From positions 1 to 64,000 of the forward strand of contig NZ_JAMBOV010000001.1 in assembly GCF_023715745.1 (NCBI RefSeq): a DNA stretch of 64,000 nucleotides. The letters are read 5' to 3'. Source of the stretch: Microbacterium oleivorans (GTDB lineage Bacteria; Actinomycetota; Actinomycetes; Actinomycetales; Microbacteriaceae). Below the pieces are notes generated by a model. The model was not told the origin of the DNA and ran no database searches. It saw only the letters and a list, made by a program, of their open reading frames with translations. Made by a program: the position numbers and the translations under genes. Shown piece after piece: positions 33,987 to 43,663 of this stretch. The stretch's first letter is position 1, and every line of letters begins with the position of its first letter.

Positions 33987-35498
33987 TCAGCGCCTGCGCG
34001 CCAGCCGACGAGGCGTACCCGCGCGACGACGCAGGGCGCGCCGCATCCGAGACGTCGGCTGCGGGAGCGGCACCGGCTGCGTCACGACCGTCTCGACCGT
34101 CATCGAGCCGTCGACCGGTCCGATGACCGCGATCGGCGTCGTCGGCGTGATGGTCATCGGCGCCATCGGCATCGACGCCAGCGTCCGGTGTGCCCGGATG
34201 TAGGCGGGGATGAGGATGACAGCGGCCGAGATCCACGCCAGCGGGTTCGACCACGCCACGCCGATGAACCCGAACAGGGCTCCCAGCAGGATCGCCGCCG
34301 CCGCCCGCGCGACCAGCTCCACGACACCGGTCACCGTCGGGATCACGGCGTTGCCGAGCCCCTGCAGCGCACCCCGCGTGACGAACAGGACGCCGAGCGC
34401 GGTGTAACTGAACCCGTTGATGATGAGCATCGAGACCGCGAGGTGCACGACGCCGTCGGCCCCGTCGCCCACGAAGATGCGGACGATCGGGCCGCCGAGG
34501 GAGATGAGCAGGATGCCGAGGGCCACCGCCGCTCCGACGGCGATCCACGTCGCCTGGACGACCCCACGTCGGATGCGGTCGGGGCGGCCGGCGCCGTAGT
34601 TCTGGGCGACGTACATCGAGACCGCCAGCGACATCGACTGCAGCAGGGCGACAGCCAGCCCGTCGACACGCGAAGCCGCGGTGTAGGCGGCGATCGCCTC
34701 GCCACCGAGCGTGTTGAGCGCGACCTGCACGGTCAACGCGCCGATCGCGATGATCGACGCCTGGAAGCCCATCGGCAGGCCGAGCCGCAGGTGCGCCCTG
34801 ATGTCGGCGCGTGTGATGCGCCAGTCCTCGCGCTTCAGGTGCAGCTCAGGGATGCGGCGCCGCACGAACTCGAGGCACAGGAGCACCGAGACGGCCTGCG
34901 CGACGACGGTCGCCAGTGCCGCGCCGGCCACACCGAGGCCGAGCCACGCGATGGCCGCGATCACGAGCACGACGTTCAGTGCGCACGCGACGATCAGGAA
35001 GATGAGAGGTGTCCGCGAGTCGCCGATGGCGCGGATGACGGCGGACAGGAAGTTGAAGAACATCAGCGCGCCGGCACCGAGGAAGCTCACCTGGGTGAAG
35101 ACCGTCGCATCCGCGAGCAGCTCGGGCGGGGTCTGCAGGGCCACGAGCGCAGGTTCGGCAATGAGCGGTGCGCCGACGGTGAGGATCACCGTCGTGATGC
35201 CGCTCAGGAATGCGCCGGTCGCGACGGAGCGACGGACCCCTGCGGCATCCATCGCCCCATAGGCCTGCGCGGTCGGGATGGCGAACCCGGAGGTCAATCC
35301 CCACGCGAATCCGAGCAGTAGGAACAGGAGACTGCCCGTCGCCCCCACGGCGGCGAGCGCGTCGACGCCCAGCAACCGACCGACGACGATCGTGTCGGCG
35401 AAGTGGTACAGCTGCTGCACCACGTTGCCGATCATGAGCGGCAGGGTGAACAGCAGGATGACACGCCAAGGGCGGCCCGTGGTGAGGGAGGTGGCCAT
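33987..35498 (-). CDS. MATE-family multidrug exporter
   Basis: A 503-residue exporter with 12 expected membrane helices in two halves, of the DinF/NorM-like MATE family. It begins with the family pattern FTLPLMIGNVVQQLYHFADTIVVGRLLG. The C-terminal tail of about 40 residues is basic (ends RRLARRR) and cytoplasmic, longer than usual. It probably swaps cations for drugs or metabolites. It is convergent with DUF4188, 6 bp apart. Confidence 0.92.
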   Translation of the reverse strand: MATSLTTGRPWRVILLFTLPLMIGNVVQQLYHFADTIVVGRLLGVDALAAVGATGSLLFLLLGFAWGLTSGFAIPTAQAYGAMDAAGVRRSVATGAFLSGITTVILTVGAPLIAEPALVALQTPPELLADATVFTQVSFLGAGALMFFNFLSAVIRAIGDSRTPLIFLIVACALNVVLVIAAIAWLGLGVAGAALATVVAQAVSVLLCLEFVRRRIPELHLKREDWRITRADIRAHLRLGLPMGFQASIIAIGALTVQVALNTLGGEAIAAYTAASRVDGLAVALLQSMSLAVSMYVAQNYGAGRPDRIRRGVVQATWIAVGAAVALGILLISLGGPIVRIFVGDGADGVVHLAVSMLIINGFSYTALGVLFVTRGALQGLGNAVIPTVTGVVELVARAAAAILLGALFGFIGVAWSNPLAWISAAVILIPAYIRAHRTLASMPMAPMTITPTTPIAVIGPVDGSMTVETVVTQPVPLPQPTSRMRRALRRRAGTPRRLARRR

Positions 35499-35582
35499 GA
35501 GGGCTTTCGGGGAGAGTTCGAATCGATTCGAGGTCCCTCGATTGTACCGAGCGCTCCCTGGGAGGCGTAAGGGGGGTCCGCG

Positions 35583-35617
35583 AAAAAGGGGCGCCGATCT
35601 CTCGGCGCCCCTTTTTT
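35583..35617. terminator. Intrinsic terminator (bidirectional)
   Basis: A GC-rich 9-bp stem (GGGGCGCCG, 35588-35596, with 35603-35611) is flanked by A5 on the left and T6 on the right. The minus strand therefore has a stem plus U-run 12 bp after the aldo/keto reductase stop. It is the most canonical terminator of the window. Confidence 0.93.
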
Positions 35618-35628
35618 GGGTGGATGGA

Positions 35629-36486
<858 letters not shown>

Positions 36487-36673
36487 TCATCGGCACGGGT
36501 TGACGAAACGTTGCGGATGCGGCATCCGCTCAGTGCACGCGTCGCCGACCGGTCCGCGGACAGAATGTTCCTCCCGCGCTTTTGTCCATTCAGATGACTG
36601 GAATTCGGCTAGCACCATCTCTCTTCCGCGGCAATAGCTCGAACGAACGGTCCTCGGGGCGCACCATGAAGCC

Positions 36674-37195
36674 ATGACCGCTCCCGCTCCGCTCACGGAC
36701 GCCGACCTGTCGGGCCTGCTGGCCCGGACGGCGCTCGGCGATGCGGACGCCTTCGCGCAGCTGTACGACGCGACCTGCGCGTCCGCCTACACGCTCGCGA
36801 CGCACATCCTGCGCAGCGAGCAGCCGGCGCAGCGCGTGCTCCAACAGGTGTACGTCCACGTGTGGGAGCACGCCGCGCAGGCCGAGGCGCGGCATCCGCG
36901 GGCCTGGGTCCTGCTGCTCACCCACCGCCACGCCATCGCGCTCCGGCGCCGGTCCGACGCGCAGGCCGAGGCCGTCTCGCGCGAGCGGCTCGGCGACATG
37001 AGCATCGAGCAGCAGCGCGTCATCGCGCTCGCCTACTTCGGCGGGTACAGCCAGACCGAGATCGCCGCATTGACCGGCGAGACCCTCAGCGCCGTCCGCT
37101 CCCTCACCCGCGGCGCCCTCGACCAGCTGCACGCGGCGACGCGCGTGGTGACGTCGCCCGTCGCGCTCCCCCGGGCGACCGGCGTCATCGCGTAG
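36674..37195 (+). CDS. ECF-type sigma factor without adjacent anti-sigma
   Basis: A 173-residue sigma-70 family protein with region 2 (FAQLYDATCASAYTLATHIL to VYVHVWEHA, about residues 25-75) and region 4 (MSIEQQRVIALAYFGGYSQT followed by EIAALTGETLSAVRSLTRGA, about 110-155). It resembles SigK-type ECF factors, but no anti-sigma gene follows; the next gene is convergent and unrelated. The 214-bp upstream region may hold its promoter; I see no clear self-promoter. The regulon is unknown. Confidence 0.85.
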   Translation: MTAPAPLTDADLSGLLARTALGDADAFAQLYDATCASAYTLATHILRSEQPAQRVLQQVYVHVWEHAAQAEARHPRAWVLLLTHRHAIALRRRSDAQAEAVSRERLGDMSIEQQRVIALAYFGGYSQTEIAALTGETLSAVRSLTRGALDQLHAATRVVTSPVALPRATGVIA

Positions 37196-37204
37196 CGACC
37201 TCGC

Positions 37205-38857
37205 TCAGACGGCGGCGGCCATCGCCCGACCCGCCACGCGTCCCGAGAAGATGCAGCCGCCGAGGAAGGTGCCCTCGAGTGCGCGGTAGCCGTGCACTCC
37301 ACCGCCGCCGAATCCGCTCGCCTCGCCGGCGGCGTACAGCCCTGCGATCGGTTCGCCCCCTGCGGCCAGCGCACGGCCCGACAGGTCGGTCTCGATGCCG
37401 CCGAGACTCTTGCGTGTGATGACGTGCAGCTTCACCGCGATCAGCGGTCCCGCCTTCGGGTCGGCGATCGGTCCCGGCGTCGCGACGCGCAGAAGCTTGT
37501 CGCCCCGGTAGCGTCGCGCCTGACGCACGGCCGTCACCTGGGCGTCCTTCGTGAACGGGTTCGTCATCTCGCGGTCGCGTGCCTCGAGCTCGAGTCGCAC
37601 GCGGTCGATGTCGAGCAGAGCGGATGCCGCCCGCATCCGCTCGAGCAGCTGCGGCACGGTGTCGGCGACGATGAAGTCCGCGCCGCGCTCCGTGAACGCC
37701 TCCACCGGAGGCGTGGCCCGACCGCCCTTCAGCCGCCCCGCGAGGAGCTTCAGGTCCTTGCCGGTGAGGTCGGGGTTCTGCTCGCTCCCGGAGAGGGCGA
37801 ACTCCTTCTTGAGGATCGCCTGGTTGAGCACGAACCAGCTGTGGCCGTGCCCCGTGGCGACGATGTGCTCGAGCGTGCCGATCGTGTCGAACCCGGGGAA
37901 CAGCGGGGCGGGGAGGCGGTGACCGGTGGCATCCAGCCATAGCGACGAGGGACCGGGGAGGATCCGGATGCCGTGGCGCGGCCACACGGGAGTGTGGTTC
38001 TGAATGCCCTCGACGTAGTGCCACATGCGGTCGCCGTTGATGAGGTGCGCGCCGGCGGACTCGGCGACGCCCAGCATCCGTCCGTCGACGTGGGCGGGGA
38101 CGCCCGAGAGCATCGTCTCGGGCGCGCGTCCCATGCGGGCGGGCCACTGCGCGCGGACGAGGTCGTGATTGCCGCCGATCCCGCCGCTCGAGACGAGGAC
38201 GGCGCCTGCACGGAACGAGAACCCGCCCGTCTCGTCGCGGTTGCTCGGCGCGCCGCGCTCGGCCGCGTCGGGGGCGAGCACGGCGCCGCTGACCCCGACG
38301 ACCGCCCCTCCCTCGACCTCGAGGCGGTCGACGCGGTGGCGGAACGCGATGCGGGCGCGGCCCGACGCGACCCCCTCGAGCACGCGGCGGACGAACGGAT
38401 CCAGCACACCCGGCCCGGTGCCCCACGTGATGTGGAATCGCGGCACCGAGTTGCCGTGCGCCGTGGCGCGGTCGCCGCCGCGCTCGGCCCACCCCACGAC
38501 GGGGAAGAAGCGGATGCCGCGCTCCCGCAGCCACGCGCGCTTCTCCCCCGCAGCGAACTCGAGGTACGCCTCGGCCCACGCTCGCGGCCAGCGATCCTCG
38601 GGGCGGTCGAAGCCGGCGGAGCCGAACCAGTCCTGCCGCGCGAGTTCGAGCGAGTCCTTCACGCCGAGCCGGCGCTGCTCGGGCGAATCGACCAGGAACA
38701 ACCCGCCGAACGACCACCACGCCTGCCCGCCGAGGCTCGTCTCGGGCTCCTGCTCGACGATCAGCACGCGCTTGCCGGCGTCCAGGAGCTCGGCGGCGGC
38801 GACCAGCCCGGCCAGTCCCGCTCCGACGACGATCGCGTCTGCGGCATCCGTTGTCAT
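37205..38857 (-). CDS. FAD-dependent dehydrogenase (KstD/fumarate-reductase type)
   Basis: A 550-residue flavoprotein. The dinucleotide fold is at the start (AIVVGAGLAGLVAAAEL, then LIVEQEPETSLGGQAWWSFG), and the FAD-closing segment GLYAAGEASGFGGGGVHGY followed by LGGCIFSGRVAGR is at the end. The middle resembles 3-ketosteroid dehydrogenase and fumarate-reductase flavoproteins. No signal peptide, so it is cytoplasmic or membrane-associated. It is convergent with the sigma gene, 9 bp apart. The substrate is uncertain; steroid ring desaturation is one option. Confidence 0.85.
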   Translation of the reverse strand: MTTDAADAIVVGAGLAGLVAAAELLDAGKRVLIVEQEPETSLGGQAWWSFGGLFLVDSPEQRRLGVKDSLELARQDWFGSAGFDRPEDRWPRAWAEAYLEFAAGEKRAWLRERGIRFFPVVGWAERGGDRATAHGNSVPRFHITWGTGPGVLDPFVRRVLEGVASGRARIAFRHRVDRLEVEGGAVVGVSGAVLAPDAAERGAPSNRDETGGFSFRAGAVLVSSGGIGGNHDLVRAQWPARMGRAPETMLSGVPAHVDGRMLGVAESAGAHLINGDRMWHYVEGIQNHTPVWPRHGIRILPGPSSLWLDATGHRLPAPLFPGFDTIGTLEHIVATGHGHSWFVLNQAILKKEFALSGSEQNPDLTGKDLKLLAGRLKGGRATPPVEAFTERGADFIVADTVPQLLERMRAASALLDIDRVRLELEARDREMTNPFTKDAQVTAVRQARRYRGDKLLRVATPGPIADPKAGPLIAVKLHVITRKSLGGIETDLSGRALAAGGEPIAGLYAAGEASGFGGGGVHGYRALEGTFLGGCIFSGRVAGRAMAAAV

Positions 38858-38909
38858 GCGTGCGTCCCCTTCGACGTGCCCGTCGGCGGCGACGGGTGCT
38901 GAGGAGACT

Positions 38910-39215
38910 CTAGGCGGATGCGCGGCGGTGACGGGCGACGAAGGCGACCGTCGTCACCACCACGATGATCGCGGCGACGGCAGCCCATGGCCAGACGGTC
39001 ACCGGGAAGCCTGCGAGCGACTGCGTGTACGACTCGCAGAACGACTTCTCCGGATCGGACGAGTCGAGGCATCGCCCGACACCGATGACCGGGGCGAGGA
39101 CGACCGTCGCGAGGAGCAGCGCGGCGGCGCCCCACAGCACCGCGCGCGCCGGCGACCCCGCTTCCATGAGGCGATCTGACCACATCGGGCGTGTCGACAC
39201 CAGAGTCGCGTGCAC
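38910..39215 (-). CDS. Small membrane protein
   Basis: A 101-residue protein with two membrane helices (about 22-45 and 72-94). The loop between them contains Cys in VGRCLDSSDPEKSFCESY, which could form a disulfide outside the cell. The C-terminus is basic. An ATG ten codons further in (MWSDRL) is an alternative start. Family not recognised. Confidence 0.65.
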   Translation of the reverse strand: MHATLVSTRPMWSDRLMEAGSPARAVLWGAAALLLATVVLAPVIGVGRCLDSSDPEKSFCESYTQSLAGFPVTVWPWAAVAAIIVVVTTVAFVARHRRASA

Positions 39216-39230
39216 GAATGCACGACACCG

Positions 39231-40091
39231 CTAGAGGCTGAAACCGCCGTCGCTGGTGAGCACCTGGCCGACGATCCAGGCGCCCTCGGCGGTCGAGAGC
39301 CACCCGATGAGAGCGGCGGGGTCGGCGGGCACGCCGACGCGGCCGAACGCGGTCGTCCGCAGCCACTCGTCGAGTCCCGACGAGTCGCGGTCGGCGGTGT
39401 CGGGGTCCATGTACCCGGTGTTCACGGGCCCGGGGTTGATCGTGTTGAGGACGATGCCGAGATCGAGGAGGTCGGCCGCGACCGTGCGGGTGACCCCGGC
39501 CAGCGCGGCCTTGCTCGTCGCATACGCGACCTCGCCTCGCATCGCGCCGTGCCCCTGTCCGGACGTCATCCAGAAGACGCGCCCGGTGGGCTCGGCGTAC
39601 GGCTTCGCACCTTCGACCGCATCGCCGGGGCGGCGCTGCCCGGACTGCGGGGGCGCGAGTCGCCGGGCGAACTCCGCCGTCAGCAGGAGCGTCGAGCGCG
39701 TGTTGGTGTCCCAGAACGCGTCGAGCCGGTCGGCGGTCATGTCGAGGATGCTGCCGTCATCGCCGCTCTTCGCGTGGTTGCAGACGAGGATGTCGAGGCG
39801 TCCGGTGAGAGCAGCGGCGTCGGCGATGAGACCCGGGATCGCCGCGGCATCCGTCAGATCCGCCTCGGCGTCGCCGACGCGCGCGTCACCGACGAGGGCC
39901 GAGCGGATGCCGGTGCGCACCGCGTCGAGATCGTCGCCACCCCACGGCCGGTCGAGGTCGTGCGGGCGCCAGTGCTGGATGAACACGCTCGCGCCCAGCT
40001 GCGCGAGGCGCACGGCGACGGCGTACCCGATCCCGCGCCGGCGCGAGACACCGGTGACGAGCGCCGTCTTGCCGCTCAGAGGCGCGGTCAT
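39231..40091 (-). CDS. SDR-family oxidoreductase
   Basis: A 286-residue short-chain dehydrogenase. The NAD(P) site is TALVTGVSRRRGIGYAVAVR, a long form seen in enoyl-reductase-like members. The active-site Tyr and Lys are in VAYATSKAALAG, with Ser in WMTSGQG, and the C-terminal loop reads SDGGFSL. The ATG overlaps the thioesterase stop by 4 bp, so the two are coupled. The neighbours suggest fatty-acid or polyketide-like metabolism. Confidence 0.88.
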   Translation of the reverse strand: MTAPLSGKTALVTGVSRRRGIGYAVAVRLAQLGASVFIQHWRPHDLDRPWGGDDLDAVRTGIRSALVGDARVGDAEADLTDAAAIPGLIADAAALTGRLDILVCNHAKSGDDGSILDMTADRLDAFWDTNTRSTLLLTAEFARRLAPPQSGQRRPGDAVEGAKPYAEPTGRVFWMTSGQGHGAMRGEVAYATSKAALAGVTRTVAADLLDLGIVLNTINPGPVNTGYMDPDTADRDSSGLDEWLRTTAFGRVGVPADPAALIGWLSTAEGAWIVGQVLTSDGGFSL

Positions 40092-40882
40092 CGGTGCGGC
40101 CTCACGGTGAGGGACTGAACGACCGAGCCGAGGACGCCTCGCTCGTCGTGCAGGATCGTCTGCGTCATGCCGAGCCCCGTCGCCCCGAAGGTGACGGTCG
40201 TGTCGAACCCGATCCAGCCGTCCTCGGGGGTCCGGACGAGGTGGAGCGTGAGGTCGAGATTGGGGAAGGCGACCTCGCGCGGGTCGACGCGGGGGGTCAC
40301 CCCGTTGGCGATGTCGATGAGCGACACCAGACGGGCGGTCGTCGAGACCGGCTCACCGTCGAGCAGGGGCACGGCGGGCAGGATCCACGTCTGCGCGCGA
40401 CCGGGTTCCTGCTGCCGCCGGCGCACCTCTCCGACGGTCGCGATGAACTCGCCGGGCCACGCCGACGACGGGTCGACACGCTCGAGCGCATCCCTCGGCG
40501 GCATCGCGGGGTGGACGGATCCGGCGAGCGCCTCGGTGTCACGGGTGTGCATGAGCCAGGCCCGCGCGCTGAGCGCCGGTCGGCCGCCCTGCGCGAGTGT
40601 CGCCTCGACGAGCTCGATGCTGCGCCCGGGGCGCAGCACGCGACAGGTGACCTCGACCTCGTCGATCGGGATGACCCCGAGGATGTCGACGGACAGACGC
40701 GACAGCTGCATGGGCTGTGGACTGCGTGCGGCGTGATCGACCTCGATCGCGTGGGCGAGCAGGCCGATCGGCGGGGCGACGTGCTGCTCGGTCACGTTCC
40801 ACGCGCCGCCGGTGAACGAGGTGGGCTGGAACCGGGTCGCGTTCGTACCTTCAGAAGCGAGGCGTTCGAAGTAGGCGGGCAC
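40088..40882 (-). CDS. Acyl-CoA thioesterase (TesB-like double hot-dog)
   Basis: A 264-residue protein with two hot-dog folds in tandem, as in TesB-like thioesterases. Segments include PPIGLLAHAIEVDHAARS, LSVDILGVIPIDEVEVTCRV followed by SIELVEATL, and a C-terminal GWIGFDTTVTFGATGLGMTQ and LHDERG. It would release CoA from acyl-CoA in the cytoplasm. The GTG at 40882 lies 8 nt behind a TAGCAT box (40891-40896), so the message is probably leaderless. Upstream residues in the same frame run antisense to the next gene and are rejected. Confidence 0.82.
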   Translation of the reverse strand: MPAYFERLASEGTNATRFQPTSFTGGAWNVTEQHVAPPIGLLAHAIEVDHAARSPQPMQLSRLSVDILGVIPIDEVEVTCRVLRPGRSIELVEATLAQGGRPALSARAWLMHTRDTEALAGSVHPAMPPRDALERVDPSSAWPGEFIATVGEVRRRQQEPGRAQTWILPAVPLLDGEPVSTTARLVSLIDIANGVTPRVDPREVAFPNLDLTLHLVRTPEDGWIGFDTTVTFGATGLGMTQTILHDERGVLGSVVQSLTVRPHR

Positions 40883-40923
40883 GAGATGGGATGCTACCCG
40901 CGGCCGGGCCGGCGGTTCGGACG

Positions 40924-41931
40924 TCAGCGACGCAGGAGCTTCACGACCCCGGCGAGCGCCGCCGCTCCCGCGACGGATGCCGCCGAGTACAGCCCGCGCC
41001 GGTGCCGCAGTGCGCGGGTCTGCAGGCTCTCGCCCCGGGCCCGGTCGTCGAACGCGCCGTGCGCTCCGTGGTCGCCCCCGACGGGCTCGTAGAGGTTCGG
41101 CGGAGTGGTCGACGGCCCCTTGTCGTCGGCGAACTGCCCCTCCCACGCGTTCTTCGCGAGGTACCAGTCCATGAAGCGCCCGGCGACGCGGGTGCCGAGG
41201 ACCAGGCCGACGGTGGACTCCCCCACCCAGGTCCGGCGGCGCGGCTTGTCGGCGACGTCGGCGACCGCGCGGGCACCCACCTCGGGCTGGTAGATGGGCG
41301 GTACCGGCTGCGGGTGCTTCGAGAACGGCGACTTCACCCACCCGAACTGCGTCGTGTTGAGAGCCGGCATGTCCACGATCGACACGGCGACGGCACTGCC
41401 CTCGTGCGTGAGCTCCGAGACGACGGAGTCGGTGAAGCCGTGGATCGCATGCTTCGACCCGCAGTACGCCGCCTGCAGAGGGATGCCGCGGTGCGCGAGC
41501 GCCGAGCCGATCTGGATGATGTGACCGCGGTCGCGCTCCCGCATGCGCCGGAGAGCCGATCGTGTGCCGTTGACGGTGCCGAGGTACGTGACCTGCGTCG
41601 CGCGCTCGTAGTCCTCGGGGGTGGTGTCGAGGAACGGCGCGATCGAGCCGGACATGACGTTGTTGACCCACAGGTCGATCTCGCCGAGCTCCGCCTCGAC
41701 CTCTGCCGCGGCGATCTCGAGAGCGGCGTGGTCGGCGACGTCGACCGTGATGCCGTGCGCGCGGCGGCCCTTGGCGCGGACCTCGGTGGCCGCGGCATCC
41801 ACTCCCTCGAAGCCGCGGGCGAGGACGGCGACATCCCAGCCACGGGAGGCGAGCTCGCGGACGATCGCCCGGCCGAGTCCGGCGCTCCCGCCGGTGACGA
41901 CGGCGACGCCTCGGGATGTGCTGCTGCTCAC
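40924..41931 (-). CDS. SDR-family oxidoreductase with membrane tail
   Basis: A 335-residue short-chain dehydrogenase. The NAD(P) site is VVTGGSAGLGRAIVRELAS, the structural NNVM replaces the common NNAG, and the catalytic residues are Ser in IQIGSAL and Tyr/Lys in AAYCGSKHA. Beyond the core there is a ~90-residue extension that ends in a hydrophobic helix (SAASVAGAAALAGVVKLLRR), so it is probably membrane-tethered. It lies 41 bp before the thioesterase gene. Confidence 0.87.
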   Translation of the reverse strand: MSSSTSRGVAVVTGGSAGLGRAIVRELASRGWDVAVLARGFEGVDAAATEVRAKGRRAHGITVDVADHAALEIAAAEVEAELGEIDLWVNNVMSGSIAPFLDTTPEDYERATQVTYLGTVNGTRSALRRMRERDRGHIIQIGSALAHRGIPLQAAYCGSKHAIHGFTDSVVSELTHEGSAVAVSIVDMPALNTTQFGWVKSPFSKHPQPVPPIYQPEVGARAVADVADKPRRRTWVGESTVGLVLGTRVAGRFMDWYLAKNAWEGQFADDKGPSTTPPNLYEPVGGDHGAHGAFDDRARGESLQTRALRHRRGLYSAASVAGAAALAGVVKLLRR

Positions 41932-42131
41932 GACCTGCTCCTCCGCGGGAGCCCGACCGGGCGGGGGACCCGTATGAGGCGGGCCTCAGCCGCTGCCACC
42001 ATCCTTCGTGCTCCGGCGAAGGGGCGGGATGCCGTTGCCAGCGCCGCGGGGATGAGGTACGGGGCCAAGCGCATCGAGGTCGAGAAAGCAAGCCGCGATG
42101 CGGCATCCGCTCACGGGGTTAGCCTCGCGGC

Positions 42132-42377
42132 ATGAAGAGCTCAGAGATCCGCTGGAACGACGAAGCCCGCGGCAAGATCCTCGACGATGCCGATCGGGTG
42201 CTGCGGGAGGCCGTGGTCGACCTCGCCGGCTCCGGGGACGAGATGTCCTCGGACGACGCCTACGCCGCCCTCACGGGGGCACTGAAGGACAAGTTCATCG
42301 ACTGGGAGCCCGGCCCCGACATCCGCACCTACGCGGATGCCATCGCGAACGGCGAGATCGAGACCGATCCGGCGTGA
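42132..42377 (+). CDS. Small acidic conserved-type protein
   Basis: An 81-residue acidic protein with no membrane segment or signal. It starts MKSSEIRWNDEARGKILDDA and ends with an acidic tail. The ATG is 6 nt behind a TAGCCT box (42120-42125), which is strong support for a real, leaderless gene. It is 4 bp from the convergent oxidase gene. Function unknown. Confidence 0.7.
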   Translation: MKSSEIRWNDEARGKILDDADRVLREAVVDLAGSGDEMSSDDAYAALTGALKDKFIDWEPGPDIRTYADAIANGEIETDPA

Positions 42378-42381
42378 CGCG

Positions 42382-43632
42382 TCAGAGCCCGAGCGCGCGC
42401 AGGTAGTCGTTGACGAAGGCTCCGCGCGGGTCGAGCGAGCGCTGCAGGGCGACGAAGTCCGACCATCGCGGGTAGCGCTCGGCGGGATCACGCGGCGTGA
42501 AGACCTTGCCCCAGTGCGGGCGGGCGTCGAAGGGCGCGAGCGCCGCCTCGAGCTCGGGGAGCACCTCGGCGACGCCCGCCTCGTCGGCTGTCCAGGTGAA
42601 GTGGAACGCGACCGAGTCCCGGCCCGTGCTCGGGGAGAGCCACAGCTCGTCGCCGGCGATCGTGCGCACCTCGCACACCTGCAGCACGGGCTTCAGCCGG
42701 TCGGCGAGCTCGCGCACCGCGTCGAAGGCGGCGACGGCGTCCGCGATCGGCAGCAGGAACTCGGACTGCAGCTCCTCGCCGTTCGACGGCGTGAACTCGA
42801 GGCGGAAGTGCGGCAGCCGGTCGAGCCACCGTCCCGGCTTGCCGCCCTGCACCGTGCACGACGCGGCGGACACGCCGGGGAGCGGATGCCGCGCTCCGGC
42901 CGCCTCGCGATCGCGCAGCGCGGCGGGGATCGGTGTGGCCGCGGCATCCGTCCGCTCCTTGCGCCACACCTGGTCGACGTACATGTCCTCGCGGAAGGTG
43001 GTGAAGAACGACACGCTGTAGGCCGAGGCGGCGATGACATCGAACGCCTCGCGGACCGCCTCGACCGGCACGTTCTCGTAGACCGTCTGAGCGACCTCGA
43101 AGGTCGGCTCGATCGCGAGCTCGATCGTCGTCACGATGCCGAGCGCACCGAGTCCCACGACCGCGCCGTAGAACGTCTCGTCGGTCTCGCTCAACCGGAC
43201 GAGGTCACCGGTCGAGGTGACGAGTTCCAGCCCCGTGACCGCCGCCGCGAGCGAGCGGTTCGCCACGCCGGACCCGTGCGTGCCCGTGCTCACCGCGCCC
43301 GCGACGGAGATGTGCGGCAGCGACGCGAGGTTCGCGAGCGCCCAGCCCTGCCGGTCGAGCTCCTGCGCGAGTTCGCCGTACCGGACGCCGCCGCCGACGC
43401 GCACACGGCGCTGCGCGGCATCCACCTGGATCGGCAGGTCGAGCTCGGCGGTCGAGACGAGCGTGCCGGCGGTGTCGGCGATGCGGGTGAAGGAGTGACG
43501 CGAACCCAGGGCTTTCACGGATCCGGATGCCGCGACCACCTCGCGCAGCTCGTCGACCGTCGTCGGAGCGACCGTGCGCTCTGCCGAGTAGCGGATGTTG
43601 CGGGACCAGTTCAGGCCGGCGTCGTCGCTCAT
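42382..43632 (-). CDS. FAD-linked alditol/aldonolactone oxidase
   Basis: A 416-residue oxidase of the vanillyl-alcohol-oxidase superfamily, close to alditol oxidase and arabinono-lactone oxidase. The FAD domain has KALGSRHSFTRIADT near residue 40 and SVAGAVSTGTHGSGV near 110, where the His of THGSG often carries the flavin in this group. The C-terminal substrate domain ends HWGKVFTPRDPAERYPRWSD. It would oxidise a polyol or sugar lactone with oxygen. The ATG lies 7 nt behind a TAGGCT box (43640-43645). Confidence 0.88.
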   Translation of the reverse strand: MSDDAGLNWSRNIRYSAERTVAPTTVDELREVVAASGSVKALGSRHSFTRIADTAGTLVSTAELDLPIQVDAAQRRVRVGGGVRYGELAQELDRQGWALANLASLPHISVAGAVSTGTHGSGVANRSLAAAVTGLELVTSTGDLVRLSETDETFYGAVVGLGALGIVTTIELAIEPTFEVAQTVYENVPVEAVREAFDVIAASAYSVSFFTTFREDMYVDQVWRKERTDAAATPIPAALRDREAAGARHPLPGVSAASCTVQGGKPGRWLDRLPHFRLEFTPSNGEELQSEFLLPIADAVAAFDAVRELADRLKPVLQVCEVRTIAGDELWLSPSTGRDSVAFHFTWTADEAGVAEVLPELEAALAPFDARPHWGKVFTPRDPAERYPRWSDFVALQRSLDPRGAFVNDYLRALGL

Positions 43633-43663
43633 GCGTGCCAGCCTAGGCGCGGGACGGGCGTCG

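Noticed and set aside
40883..42106. N-terminal extension of the thioesterase frame by about 400 codons
   Set aside because: The extra part is antisense to or out of frame with the SDR at 40924; a leaderless promoter fits the GTG at 40882.
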